Assembly (NCBI GenBank): GCA_030610965.1
Contig: JAUWQU010000049.1
Location: 1-10,613, forward strand
Length of the DNA: 10,613 bases
DNA from: Phycisphaerae bacterium
GTDB lineage: Bacteria > Planctomycetota > Phycisphaerae > SM23-33
Direction of reading: 5' to 3'
Made by a program: the position numbers and the translations under genes. Under the pieces are notes generated by a model. It saw only the letters and a program-made list of their open reading frames with translations. It did no database searches and was not told the DNA's origin. Below, piece by piece: positions 1-6,265 of the stretch; positions within the stretch are counted from its first letter, which is position 1, and the number at the start of each line of letters is the position of its first letter.

Positions 1-164
1 CACACTCCTGTCCCGCGCCCTGCCCACCTCCAACCGGCCATGCCATTCTTCACGCCTGACCGGCTATGAATGCCCTTGCAGAGATCCATTCGCGGGGTAC
101 CATGGCCCAGGAACGGCCCGATTGTCCAGTTATCCAGCAGAAGAGGCAGAACCGGATGTTGGGG

Positions 165-231
165 CCGCGGTCGGAGTTTTCAAAAAGGCGGACGGCGGCC
201 GTCGCCCGGAGTTGATCTGGGAAGTCTCGGG
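165..231 (+). repeat. Two-hairpin intergenic repeat, copy A (degenerate)
   Basis: This stretch matches the other repeat copies in the window: a GGAGTTTT entry, the core GGACGGCGGCCGTCGCCC, and a decayed second module ending in CTCGGG. The core can still fold (GACGG/CCGTC around CGG), but the second hairpin is no longer perfect. Similarity to copy F may start earlier, because both have AAGAGGC about 33-35 bases before GAGTTTT. The copy lies at the very 5' end of the GH101-like reading frame, so residues read from it are probably not ancestral protein. The alignment was made by eye. Confidence 0.6.
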
Positions 232-253
232 TTGGATATTGGGAGAACCACGG

Positions 254-1903
254 GTGCTGATTGATATCTCGATTGAGACAGATAGGGACACATACAACCC
301 CCTGCTCGAGCCCAATGTGACCGGGCGCGTATGCGTATGGGGGCACTACTCTGATATGAAGCCCGAGAAGATAACCGGGCCGAACCTGATTCTGGGAGCG
401 AAAACGAAGCTTGCCAGCGGCGACGTTGAGGTGATCAGGCTGGACGGCGAACGCATCGTCCCGGTCGAGGGCGGCGTCGGAACCATCGAGGCGGTCGTTT
501 CGGCGAACGGCAAGACCTTCACGGATGAGAGGGACATTGTCGTGCGTCCCTTCTACCACGAGTACCACCAGACCCTCGTGCTCAAGATCTTCAGTATCCA
601 TCCGAGGGATCATCTGGGCACGCCGACCTGCACCTTTGAGCAGATGCTTGATATCATCAGGAAGACCGACAAGATCACCCGCGGGATCCCAAAGATCCTC
701 TACCTGGAGGGGTGGCAGGAGGGCGGCTTCGATCAACTCTTCCCGGCGTGGCTTCCTGTCGACCCCAGATTGAAGCGGAAAGAAGACAAGACCGCTCTCG
801 AGAGCTTGCGGTGGCTCATGAGGGAAGCCAGGCAATACAACACGATCGTCAGTCTGCACATCGACATGATCCAGGCCTACACCAATAGCCCGATGTGGGA
901 TGAGTACGTCGAGAGGGATATTGTGAGCCGTGACGAGAACGGCGAGATTATCCTGCTTACTCAAGGCAACAACCCCAGTGCCAAGATGAACCTCACAAGC
1001 TACACTCGGGAATGGGACGAGGGGCTTGCGCAGCGACGGATTGACGAACTCCTTGACGCGGTTCACGAGCTGATCGAGGGCCACACCATACACCTCGACA
1101 ATCTGAACACCTACTACAAGCCTGAGAACCGCCCCTTGAGTCCCTGGCACGCCAAGGCTGAGAATGGCGGGATTGACATGTACAAGGAGGTCGAAACGAT
1201 CAGGAAGATCTTCAGGTACTTCCGGGACAGAGGGATCGACGTCACCGGCGAAGGCATCCTCTGGGCTCATCCTCCGGGAGAGGGGTTCTACGGACTCCAG
1301 GGCTATTCATGGTGGGGCAGAGGCTCTGAACACTCGATGCGGGTACCGGAGCGGCTTTCGGCTCGCGGCGCACAATCGAGATCGGAGAAGGATTGGGACG
1401 TTCTGCCGGGCGACTTCCGGTTCGCATCGAGCATGCACGGCGAACTGGTCTGGCTCAGAGACAAGGAACAGATGACCGGTTTCCTCAGACGCTTCTGCAC
1501 AATGGCGTTACCCTATTTCTTTCTCAGTCAATATGACCGACGGGCGCTGATCAACGACATTCTGTACTACTCCGGCGGGGTTGTTGCTGGCGAATTCGAC
1601 GGCAGAAAGATCATCAGGCAGGGAGACTATGTGCTGGTTGAGAACGGCGATGTCTTCGTCAAGGCCATTTGGCGTTCGCAGGAAATCATTGCCTACAGCA
1701 CGGACGGATACGCCCACAAGCGCTGGACAATGCCGAGTGGTTGGGAGAACAGACCGACCGTTGATCTGTATCGCATCACGCTCGAGGGCGTTGAGTTGGT
1801 TGAGAAGGGAAAGGCAATTGAGAATGGGCAACTGACGTTGTCACTCGCAGCGGACGAGGCAATCTCAATTGTCCCGGGTGCGCCCCTTTGCGGGGCGCAT
1901 TGA
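254..1903 (+). CDS. GH101-like glycoside hydrolase (endo-alpha-N-acetylgalactosaminidase type)
   Basis: The protein resembles the catalytic core of family GH101, which releases Gal-beta-1,3-GalNAc from Ser/Thr of mucin-type glycoproteins. Numbering from a possible TTG start at 122, the N-terminal ~145 residues look like a beta-sandwich. A TIM-barrel-like region follows with LEGWQEGGFD (195-204), SLHID (244-248), HLDNLN (324-329) and DVTGEG (373-378). By analogy with the family, D326 would be the nucleophile and E377 the acid/base. The frame is open from 122, but the first ~44 codons read through a dispersed repeat. I prefer the GTG at 254, which has GGAG eight bases upstream and gives 549 residues. 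Neither start gives a signal peptide, which is odd for such an enzyme and suggests that the original 5' end was lost. At about 550 residues it is much shorter than typical multidomain GH101 enzymes. The family call is by motif only, and the substrate is inferred. Confidence 0.72.
   Translation: MLIDISIETDRDTYNPLLEPNVTGRVCVWGHYSDMKPEKITGPNLILGAKTKLASGDVEVIRLDGERIVPVEGGVGTIEAVVSANGKTFTDERDIVVRPFYHEYHQTLVLKIFSIHPRDHLGTPTCTFEQMLDIIRKTDKITRGIPKILYLEGWQEGGFDQLFPAWLPVDPRLKRKEDKTALESLRWLMREARQYNTIVSLHIDMIQAYTNSPMWDEYVERDIVSRDENGEIILLTQGNNPSAKMNLTSYTREWDEGLAQRRIDELLDAVHELIEGHTIHLDNLNTYYKPENRPLSPWHAKAENGGIDMYKEVETIRKIFRYFRDRGIDVTGEGILWAHPPGEGFYGLQGYSWWGRGSEHSMRVPERLSARGAQSRSEKDWDVLPGDFRFASSMHGELVWLRDKEQMTGFLRRFCTMALPYFFLSQYDRRALINDILYYSGGVVAGEFDGRKIIRQGDYVLVENGDVFVKAIWRSQEIIAYSTDGYAHKRWTMPSGWENRPTVDLYRITLEGVELVEKGKAIENGQLTLSLAADEAISIVPGAPLCGAH
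1879..1899 (+). terminator. Perfect hairpin over the end of the GH101-like gene
   Basis: TGCGCCCC and GGGGCGCA form a perfect 8-bp stem around a 5-nt loop. The hairpin encodes the last residues before the TGA at 1901. No T-run follows, so intrinsic termination is uncertain. The last codons of the gene may derive from a terminator or an element end rather than from the original protein. Confidence 0.4.
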
Positions 1904-1985
1904 GGTAGCCGCGCCCAAGCGGCTGTTCCGGGCGATTCTGGAGCGGATTGGACGGCTGCGTCTGCCTGAGACGGCGCCGCGATGA
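1902..1985 (+). pseudogene. Possible IS1380-type transposase C-terminal remnant
   Basis: This short open stretch reads VAAPKRLFRAILERIGRL and continues to a TGA at 1983. It resembles the C-terminal tail of IS1380-family transposases, which commonly end in a helix of this kind (LFRxILxxIxxLR). Nothing of the catalytic domain remains, and the frame runs back into the GH101-like gene. The rest of the gap up to 2150 gives no recognisable protein and presumably contains element tail and the lyase promoter. The assignment rests on about 20 residues and memory of the family, so it is tentative. Confidence 0.35.
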
Positions 1986-2150
1986 CGGCGAGAGCGGTCA
2001 AGGCAGCCGGAGCAGCGGAAAGCGACGGTGAAGGTCTGCGCGAACGCGGCCAGAAGGACCGCCCAGACCACATTCCCCGAGCGTTTACAAATAGTTCCAC
2101 GAGAGATTGAAGAACTGGCGAGTGGGCAACAGGAAGGATATCGTGAGACC

Positions 2151-4340
2151 ATGAAGACAAGAAGACTCATTGGCGCCATCTTGTGCTGCCTGTGTGCATC
2201 GGTGAACGCTGAGACCAAAGCACCTGATCCCACGTCGATCATCCTGGCGCGATATCGCGCCATGCTTGTGGAGGGCGAAGTGCCGGACGCAGAAACTGTG
2301 CGAGGGCACATGGCGGCCCTCAAGGAAGACGGGAGCTGGCCGGATGTTGATTACAATGGCAAGAACCGCAGCATCTGGGAGCCTTTCGATCATATGTTCC
2401 GGACCTGTGACATGGCCAAGGCCTATGCCAAGGACGGCCACGCGTTACACGGCGACAAGGCACTGCTGGGGAAGATCCATCTTGCCATGGATCACTGGCT
2501 GACGAACCGCTATCAGTGCCCGAACGGGTGGTACAACACGAACGCGACGCCGAAATGGATGGGGGATATTGCCGCGTTGATCAATGACGATCTGACGGGT
2601 GACCGGCGCAAGGGGGCCATAGAGATTGTCGGTATCCACCAAAGGCTGGGACGCAGAAGATGGTCAACGGGCGCGAACCTGATGGATGTGGCCCAGACCG
2701 CCATCGTGAATGCGTGTCTAACCGGTGACACTGCGTTGTTGACCGAAGCGGCCAGGCGCGTCGCCGGTGAAATAAAGGTAAGCGCCGGCGAAGGCATCAA
2801 GGATGATTGGAGCTTCCACCAGCACGGGGCCTGCGCCCAGCTTGGCTACGGCGCGGTCTATCTCGGGGCCGCCAGCCGGGTGGCGTGGCTGCTGCGGGGT
2901 ACGCCGTATGAGATTCCCCGGGACAAGCGTGGGATTGTCAGTCAGTACATCCTGAACGGGGTCCAATGGATGACACGTGGGCCGTACACGCCGCCGTCTG
3001 TCATAGACCGGCAGGTCAGTCGCCCCCATAGCCTTGGCCCAAGCGGAGGTGTGCGTGGTCAGCGCAAGCCCGCCGACTTTTGGGTCGATATCGTGGGGAG
3101 ATGGATGGTGGCTGATCCTGACAATGCAGCGGCACTCAAGGGATTCGTTGCCCGCCAGAATGGTAAGGCCGCTCCGCTGGTCGGGTTCAAGCATTTCCCC
3201 CGTTCAGACCTCAGCGCCTATCATCGGCCCGACTTCTCGTTCTTCATACGAACGCGATCCCCACGGGTCAAAGGCACCGAGAGCATCAACAACGAAAACC
3301 GGAAGGGCAGACCCTATCTGCATACCGGGGATCACTACATCCTCATGGACACGTCCGAGTATACGGACATGCCGCCGGTGTGGGATTGGACGCGACTTCC
3401 GGGACTGACCATGTATGAGGGGATCGGCAGGATCGAACCCCAACCGTTTGTGGGCGGCCTCGGCAACGGCGCCAGCGGCCTGACCGCGATGGACTACAAG
3501 CGAACGCTGGGCGTTCGGAAGCTCTGGGCGTATCACGGTGACCTTGTGGTCTGTCTCCTGGGGGGATGGCAGCAGGCGGACGAGAAGAAGGACCTTCGCA
3601 CCACGCTGGACCAGTGCGCCCTCAAAGAGCCCGTGCAGATCAATGTTGACGGGAAGACCACGTCGCTGAAACCCGGAACACACCAACTCCAGAATGTGCG
3701 ATGGGTGCTGCACAACGGGGTCGGCTACGTCCCGCTGAGCCCGTCCGCCATGTCCTTGAAGCTGGGAGAGGCGGAAGGCTCCTGGCGCAGCATCGACGCC
3801 GCGCAGTCGGAGGCGACGGTCAAGGAGAATGTGTTTCTCTGCGACCTGCTGCACGGAGAGTCGCCCGTGGCGGGAGGATTCCTTCTGGCGCCCGGGTCCA
3901 CGGCCAAGGCGCTGGACCGGCTGACCAAGGAGCCGCCCTGCGTGGTGATTCGAAACGACCGGGATGTGCAGTGCATTCGCTTCGCGGATGGCACGTTTAT
4001 GGCCGCGTTCTATGCGCCGGGCGACGTGGTGTTGAGCGGGAAGACTGTTCTGTCGGTCGATAAGCCATGCCTCGCGCTATGGTCCGCCAAAGACCTCCGA
4101 CTGTGCGACCCCACGAATCCCAGGCAAGGCGTGCCTGTCAAGGTGATGTGGCGAGGCAAGACACACTCGACCACGCTGCCGGCAGGCGGCAAGGTCCTGC
4201 ATCTCCCGCAAGCAGAACCGCCGGCCGCGCTGGATGCGTCGGCGAAGCGCTGTCAACTCCGCGTCTGTCTCCGGGCCCTTCACCTGACGCACCCACAACG
4301 AAAAGGCACCCCGCACGAGAATCAACTGGAATGCGTATAA
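2151..4340 (+). CDS. Secreted polysaccharide lyase family 8 (hyaluronate/chondroitin lyase type)
   Basis: PL8 enzymes cleave hyaluronan, chondroitin or xanthan by beta-elimination. The 729-residue product starts with a signal peptide (MKTRRLIGAILCCLCASVNA). An alpha-helical toroid follows, with TGANLMD (173-179), DWSFHQHG (219-226), GYG (232-234), DRQVSRP (286-292) and ESINNEN (377-383). A beta-rich C-terminal half has YILMD, WDWTRLPG and GLGNGASG. By analogy with chondroitin AC lyase, N176, H225, Y233 and R287/R291 form the active site, with E377 and N380 supporting it. An upstream GTG at 2028 is also in frame. I chose the ATG at 2151 because the signal peptide begins there, and AGGAAGGA lies at 2131-2138. 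The length is normal for PL8. The last ~30 residues look unlike the rest and may be run-on sequence. The family call is firm, but the substrate is not determined. Confidence 0.9.
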   Translation: MKTRRLIGAILCCLCASVNAETKAPDPTSIILARYRAMLVEGEVPDAETVRGHMAALKEDGSWPDVDYNGKNRSIWEPFDHMFRTCDMAKAYAKDGHALHGDKALLGKIHLAMDHWLTNRYQCPNGWYNTNATPKWMGDIAALINDDLTGDRRKGAIEIVGIHQRLGRRRWSTGANLMDVAQTAIVNACLTGDTALLTEAARRVAGEIKVSAGEGIKDDWSFHQHGACAQLGYGAVYLGAASRVAWLLRGTPYEIPRDKRGIVSQYILNGVQWMTRGPYTPPSVIDRQVSRPHSLGPSGGVRGQRKPADFWVDIVGRWMVADPDNAAALKGFVARQNGKAAPLVGFKHFPRSDLSAYHRPDFSFFIRTRSPRVKGTESINNENRKGRPYLHTGDHYILMDTSEYTDMPPVWDWTRLPGLTMYEGIGRIEPQPFVGGLGNGASGLTAMDYKRTLGVRKLWAYHGDLVVCLLGGWQQADEKKDLRTTLDQCALKEPVQINVDGKTTSLKPGTHQLQNVRWVLHNGVGYVPLSPSAMSLKLGEAEGSWRSIDAAQSEATVKENVFLCDLLHGESPVAGGFLLAPGSTAKALDRLTKEPPCVVIRNDRDVQCIRFADGTFMAAFYAPGDVVLSGKTVLSVDKPCLALWSAKDLRLCDPTNPRQGVPVKVMWRGKTHSTTLPAGGKVLHLPQAEPPAALDASAKRCQLRVCLRALHLTHPQRKGTPHENQLECV

Positions 4341-4371
4341 CTCGGTCAAGAACAGTACTTGCCGATCCCGC

Positions 4372-4440
4372 GATCGGTGATAGGATCGTCAGAAAGGCCG
4401 ACGGCGGTCGTCGGCCAGAAGCTATCCAGGAAATCCCGGT
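4372..4440 (+). repeat. Two-hairpin intergenic repeat, copy B
   Basis: Hairpin 1 is perfect: GGCCGAC (4396-4402), loop GGCGGTC, GTCGGCC (4410-4416). Hairpin 2 is ATCCAGGA-AA-TCCCGG, with one mismatch. The 25 bases before hairpin 1 (ATCGGTGATAGGATCGTCAG) match copy E closely. Copy C follows in the same orientation, with a 97-bp period between the hairpin-1 start points. Confidence 0.8.
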
Positions 4441-4472
4441 TCAGTAGAGAATCGGCTTGCGGGCGTTGGAGC

Positions 4473-4537
4473 CAGCGTTGGAATCGTCGAAAGGCCGACG
4501 GTGGTCATCGACCTGATGTCATCCGGGAAATCCCGGT
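4473..4537 (+). repeat. Two-hairpin intergenic repeat, copy C
   Basis: This is a direct repeat of copy B. It has GAATCGTCGAAAGGCCGACGG, with the hairpin-1 right arm partly decayed. Hairpin 2 is perfect (CCGGGA at 4523-4528, AA, TCCCGG at 4531-4536). It ends only a few bases before the AAGGAG of the next gene, so hairpin 2 would lie in that gene's 5' leader if transcription starts upstream. Confidence 0.8.
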
Positions 4538-4552
4538 CTAAGGAGTTTTCGC

Positions 4553-5377
4553 ATGATTCGTGCGACAATTGCGGGCATCATGGCCGGCATGGCACTGAGC
4601 GGATCGGCCCTGGCGGGGCCGGACATCGTGGCGCATCGCGGGGCGTCGCACGACGCGCCGGAGAACACCCTCGCCGCGTTCAAGCTGGCGTGGCAGCAGG
4701 GCGCGGACGCGATCGAAGGCGACTTCCACCTGTCCAAGGACGGTCGCGCGGTCTGCGTCCACGACGCGACAACCAAGCGCACGGCCGGCAATAATCTGAA
4801 GGTGGCCGAGTCCACACTCGCTGAGTTGCAGAAGCTAGACGTCGGCTCGTGGAAAGCCCCCAAGTACGCCGGTGAGCGGATCCCAACGCTGGAAGACGTG
4901 CTCGCTACTGTTCCCGCGGGCAAGCGAATCTTCATCGAGATCAAGTGCGGCCGGGAGATCCTTCCGGCTGTCAAGAAGGCCCTGCTCGCGGGCAAGCTCA
5001 AGCCCGAGCAGACGGTGATCATCTGCTTCAAGGCCGAGGTCATCGCCGCCGCGAAGAAGCTGCTGCCCGACCGCAAGGCCCTGTGGCTGACAAGCTTCCG
5101 CAAGACCACGGACACGTGGTTGCCGGACGCCAAGTCCGTCCTGGCCACGCTCGACAGAATCAAGGCCGGTGGCGTCGACTGCCAGGCCCACAAGTGCGTC
5201 GGCAAGGATTTCGCCCAAGCGCTTCGCCAAGCCGGCAAGGAGTTTCACGTCTGGACCGTAGACGACCCCGCCGTGGCGAAACGCTTTGCCCAACTCGGCA
5301 TCGACACCATCACCACCAATCGCCCGGAGTTTCTGCGGAAGCAACTGGAACAGAACACACCTTCTGGCGGAAAGTGA
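4553..5377 (+). CDS. Secreted glycerophosphodiester phosphodiesterase
   Basis: GDPD-family enzymes hydrolyse glycerophosphodiesters to glycerol-3-phosphate and an alcohol in a metal-dependent reaction. The 274-residue protein has a signal peptide (about residues 1-21, ending ALA). The family signatures follow in order: HRG (28-30), PENT (36-39), ExD as EGD (55-57), H70 in VHD, and IFIEIK with E129 as a likely metal ligand. The C-terminal strand motifs VWTVDD and DTITTNRPEFL are typical. AAGGAG lies at 4540-4545, directly upstream of the ATG. The gene follows a pair of repeats and is probably transcribed on its own. Length and motifs are complete, so it looks functional, probably scavenging phosphate or glycerol outside the cytoplasm. 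The exact substrate cannot be told. Confidence 0.9.
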   Translation: MIRATIAGIMAGMALSGSALAGPDIVAHRGASHDAPENTLAAFKLAWQQGADAIEGDFHLSKDGRAVCVHDATTKRTAGNNLKVAESTLAELQKLDVGSWKAPKYAGERIPTLEDVLATVPAGKRIFIEIKCGREILPAVKKALLAGKLKPEQTVIICFKAEVIAAAKKLLPDRKALWLTSFRKTTDTWLPDAKSVLATLDRIKAGGVDCQAHKCVGKDFAQALRQAGKEFHVWTVDDPAVAKRFAQLGIDTITTNRPEFLRKQLEQNTPSGGK

Positions 5378-5380
5378 GAA

Positions 5381-5542
5381 ACCACCGTCGACGAAGGAGT
5401 CGGGCATTACGAGGTAGCCCGTCGCGGCGATGTCCCAGATTACCTTCGACCATGCGAAGCGGTCGTCGTGGTAGGCCTCAAAGATCTTCGCCAGGTAACC
5501 GGCAGTAAGAGGTCGTTGGGCGACCCACGCCCTCTCCCGCAT
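5381..5542 (-). pseudogene. Nucleoside hydrolase C-terminal fragment
   Basis: On the - strand the frame reads YLAKIFEAYHDDRFAWSKVI, then WDIAATGYLV and MPDSF. This resembles the C-terminal part of inosine-uridine-type nucleoside hydrolases, where a WSK(V/I)xWDxAAxxYL-like segment precedes the end of the domain. The N-terminal DTDxxxDD metal-binding region is absent. Downstream the frame continues only as antisense of the phosphodiesterase gene. The fragment is about 50 residues of a family normally around 300, so it is a remnant left by rearrangement. The identification is by memory of the family motif. Confidence 0.5.
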
Positions 5543-5667
5543 CGAAGAAGTCAGCCATGAAAGGGCGTAATAGGCTATCTGGCTTAAGACAACGACCTCC
5601 TAAGCGGACTTGTTGTAGAAGTTATTCTCCCCCAAAGTAAACTCATTAGGTTTGTATATTCCAGCCC

Positions 5668-5694
5668 TTGACAAATTACGCCGGCCAATATATC
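5668..5694 (+). promoter_or_regulatory. Sigma70-like promoter
   Basis: A perfect TTGACA -35 box (5668-5673) is followed after 15 bases by TATATC (5689-5694). This lies in an AT-rich island (about 5600-5695) within otherwise GC-rich DNA. The 15-bp spacing is shorter than the ideal 17. It would drive the hairpin-rich leader and small ORF downstream. Bases 5543-5667 otherwise hold nothing I recognise. Confidence 0.5.
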
Positions 5695-5701
5695 CGTGAG
5701 G

Positions 5702-5905
5702 AGGCCTCCGTGGCCTGACCGGCTGGGGCGGCGTTGTTCCGTGGCAATCCCGCTGACCACCGCCCTGACCACGTCGGGGGCCCGCTGGAAGTTCCCGGCC
5801 CGGGCGCCGGGCGGGCTATCTTCCCTTTCTTGAAGATAGGCCATGGTCCCGGCCCCGGCAGAATGCCGGCGTAAGCCAGAAGTGAGGCAGGCCATGCGAG
5901 CCTGC
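5702..5905 (+). ncRNA. Hairpin-rich leader or small RNA candidate
   Basis: Five separate perfect inverted repeats follow one another between the promoter and the small ORF. They are AGGCC/GGCCT (5702-5716), CCCGGC/GCCGGG (5794-5811), CTATCTTC/GAAGATAG (5816-5839), CCGGCA/TGCCGG (5855-5869) and GCAGGC/GCCTGC (5887-5905). Loops are 3-8 nt. The third stem is AT-containing and so is not explained by GC content alone. I recognise no known riboswitch or housekeeping RNA. It may be a structured 5' leader controlling the ORF at 5926 or an independent RNA. This is inferred from structure only. Confidence 0.4.
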
Positions 5906-5925
5906 GTGATCCCAGTGAGGAGAGC

Positions 5926-6087
5926 ATGATGAGCAACGAAGTTGAGAGCATGTCTGAGATGACGCGGAGAATTGCGGACCGCTGGAACTCCAAGTTCAAG
6001 ACAGCAGACGAGAACCTGGCCATCATCCAGAAGTTCGGTCGGATTCTTGAGGCGGAAGCCCGAGCAGGCATGCGGAAGACGGCCTAG
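5926..6087 (+). CDS. Small protein of 53 residues, unknown function
   Basis: The ORF begins MMSNEVESMSEMTRRIADRW and ends ARAGMRKTA. It is preceded by GAGGAGAG (5917-5924). The second ATG at 5929 has the better ribosome-binding-site spacing and gives 52 residues. The product is charged and hydrophilic, with heptad-like spacing of hydrophobic residues that suggests one or two helices. It has no signal peptide, membrane segment or cysteines. The amino acid mix looks like a real protein rather than a chance frame. It stands alone behind its own promoter and a structured leader, and a short CGCGC/GCGCG inverted repeat follows at 6090-6106. I do not recognise the family. A small regulator or nucleic-acid-binding protein is possible but not shown. 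Bases 6088-6265 hold no other gene I can see. Confidence 0.55.
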   Translation: MMSNEVESMSEMTRRIADRWNSKFKTADENLAIIQKFGRILEAEARAGMRKTA

Positions 6088-6265
6088 CGCGCGCGAGGTT
6101 GGCGCGTAATCAACTTAGAACGAAAATAGGCCTGACGGGCGCCGACAGCCGGACTCCTGCTTATGCGCGCTAAGCGGTCTCGGCCGAATCCACTGGGCCG
6201 TGGCCGCCGGAATCGCGCTCTACGTGCGCAATGCTTGCGGGGCGGATCCGGGCCCGGCGGGTGGC

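Noticed and set aside
50..1270. Long - strand open frame of 406 codons
   Set aside because: It lies wholly antisense to the GH101-like gene, whose catalytic motifs are clear. The - frame shows no family motif and reflects high-GC codon bias.
3204..3854. 216-codon - strand open frame inside the lyase gene
   Set aside because: Antisense shadow of the PL8 gene. The + strand protein has intact family motifs throughout this stretch.
4372..4537. CRISPR array
   Set aside because: Only two direct copies occur here, they diverge in sequence, and each unit contains two palindromes. There are no regular spacers or cas genes.
4835..5542. 235-codon - strand frame as a full gene
   Set aside because: Only the first ~50 codons look like protein (nucleoside hydrolase tail). 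The rest is antisense of the phosphodiesterase.
5676..6071. 131-codon - strand open frame over the leader and small ORF
   Set aside because: It has no ribosome-binding site or recognisable motif. The + strand has a promoter, Shine-Dalgarno sequence and a better protein-like composition.
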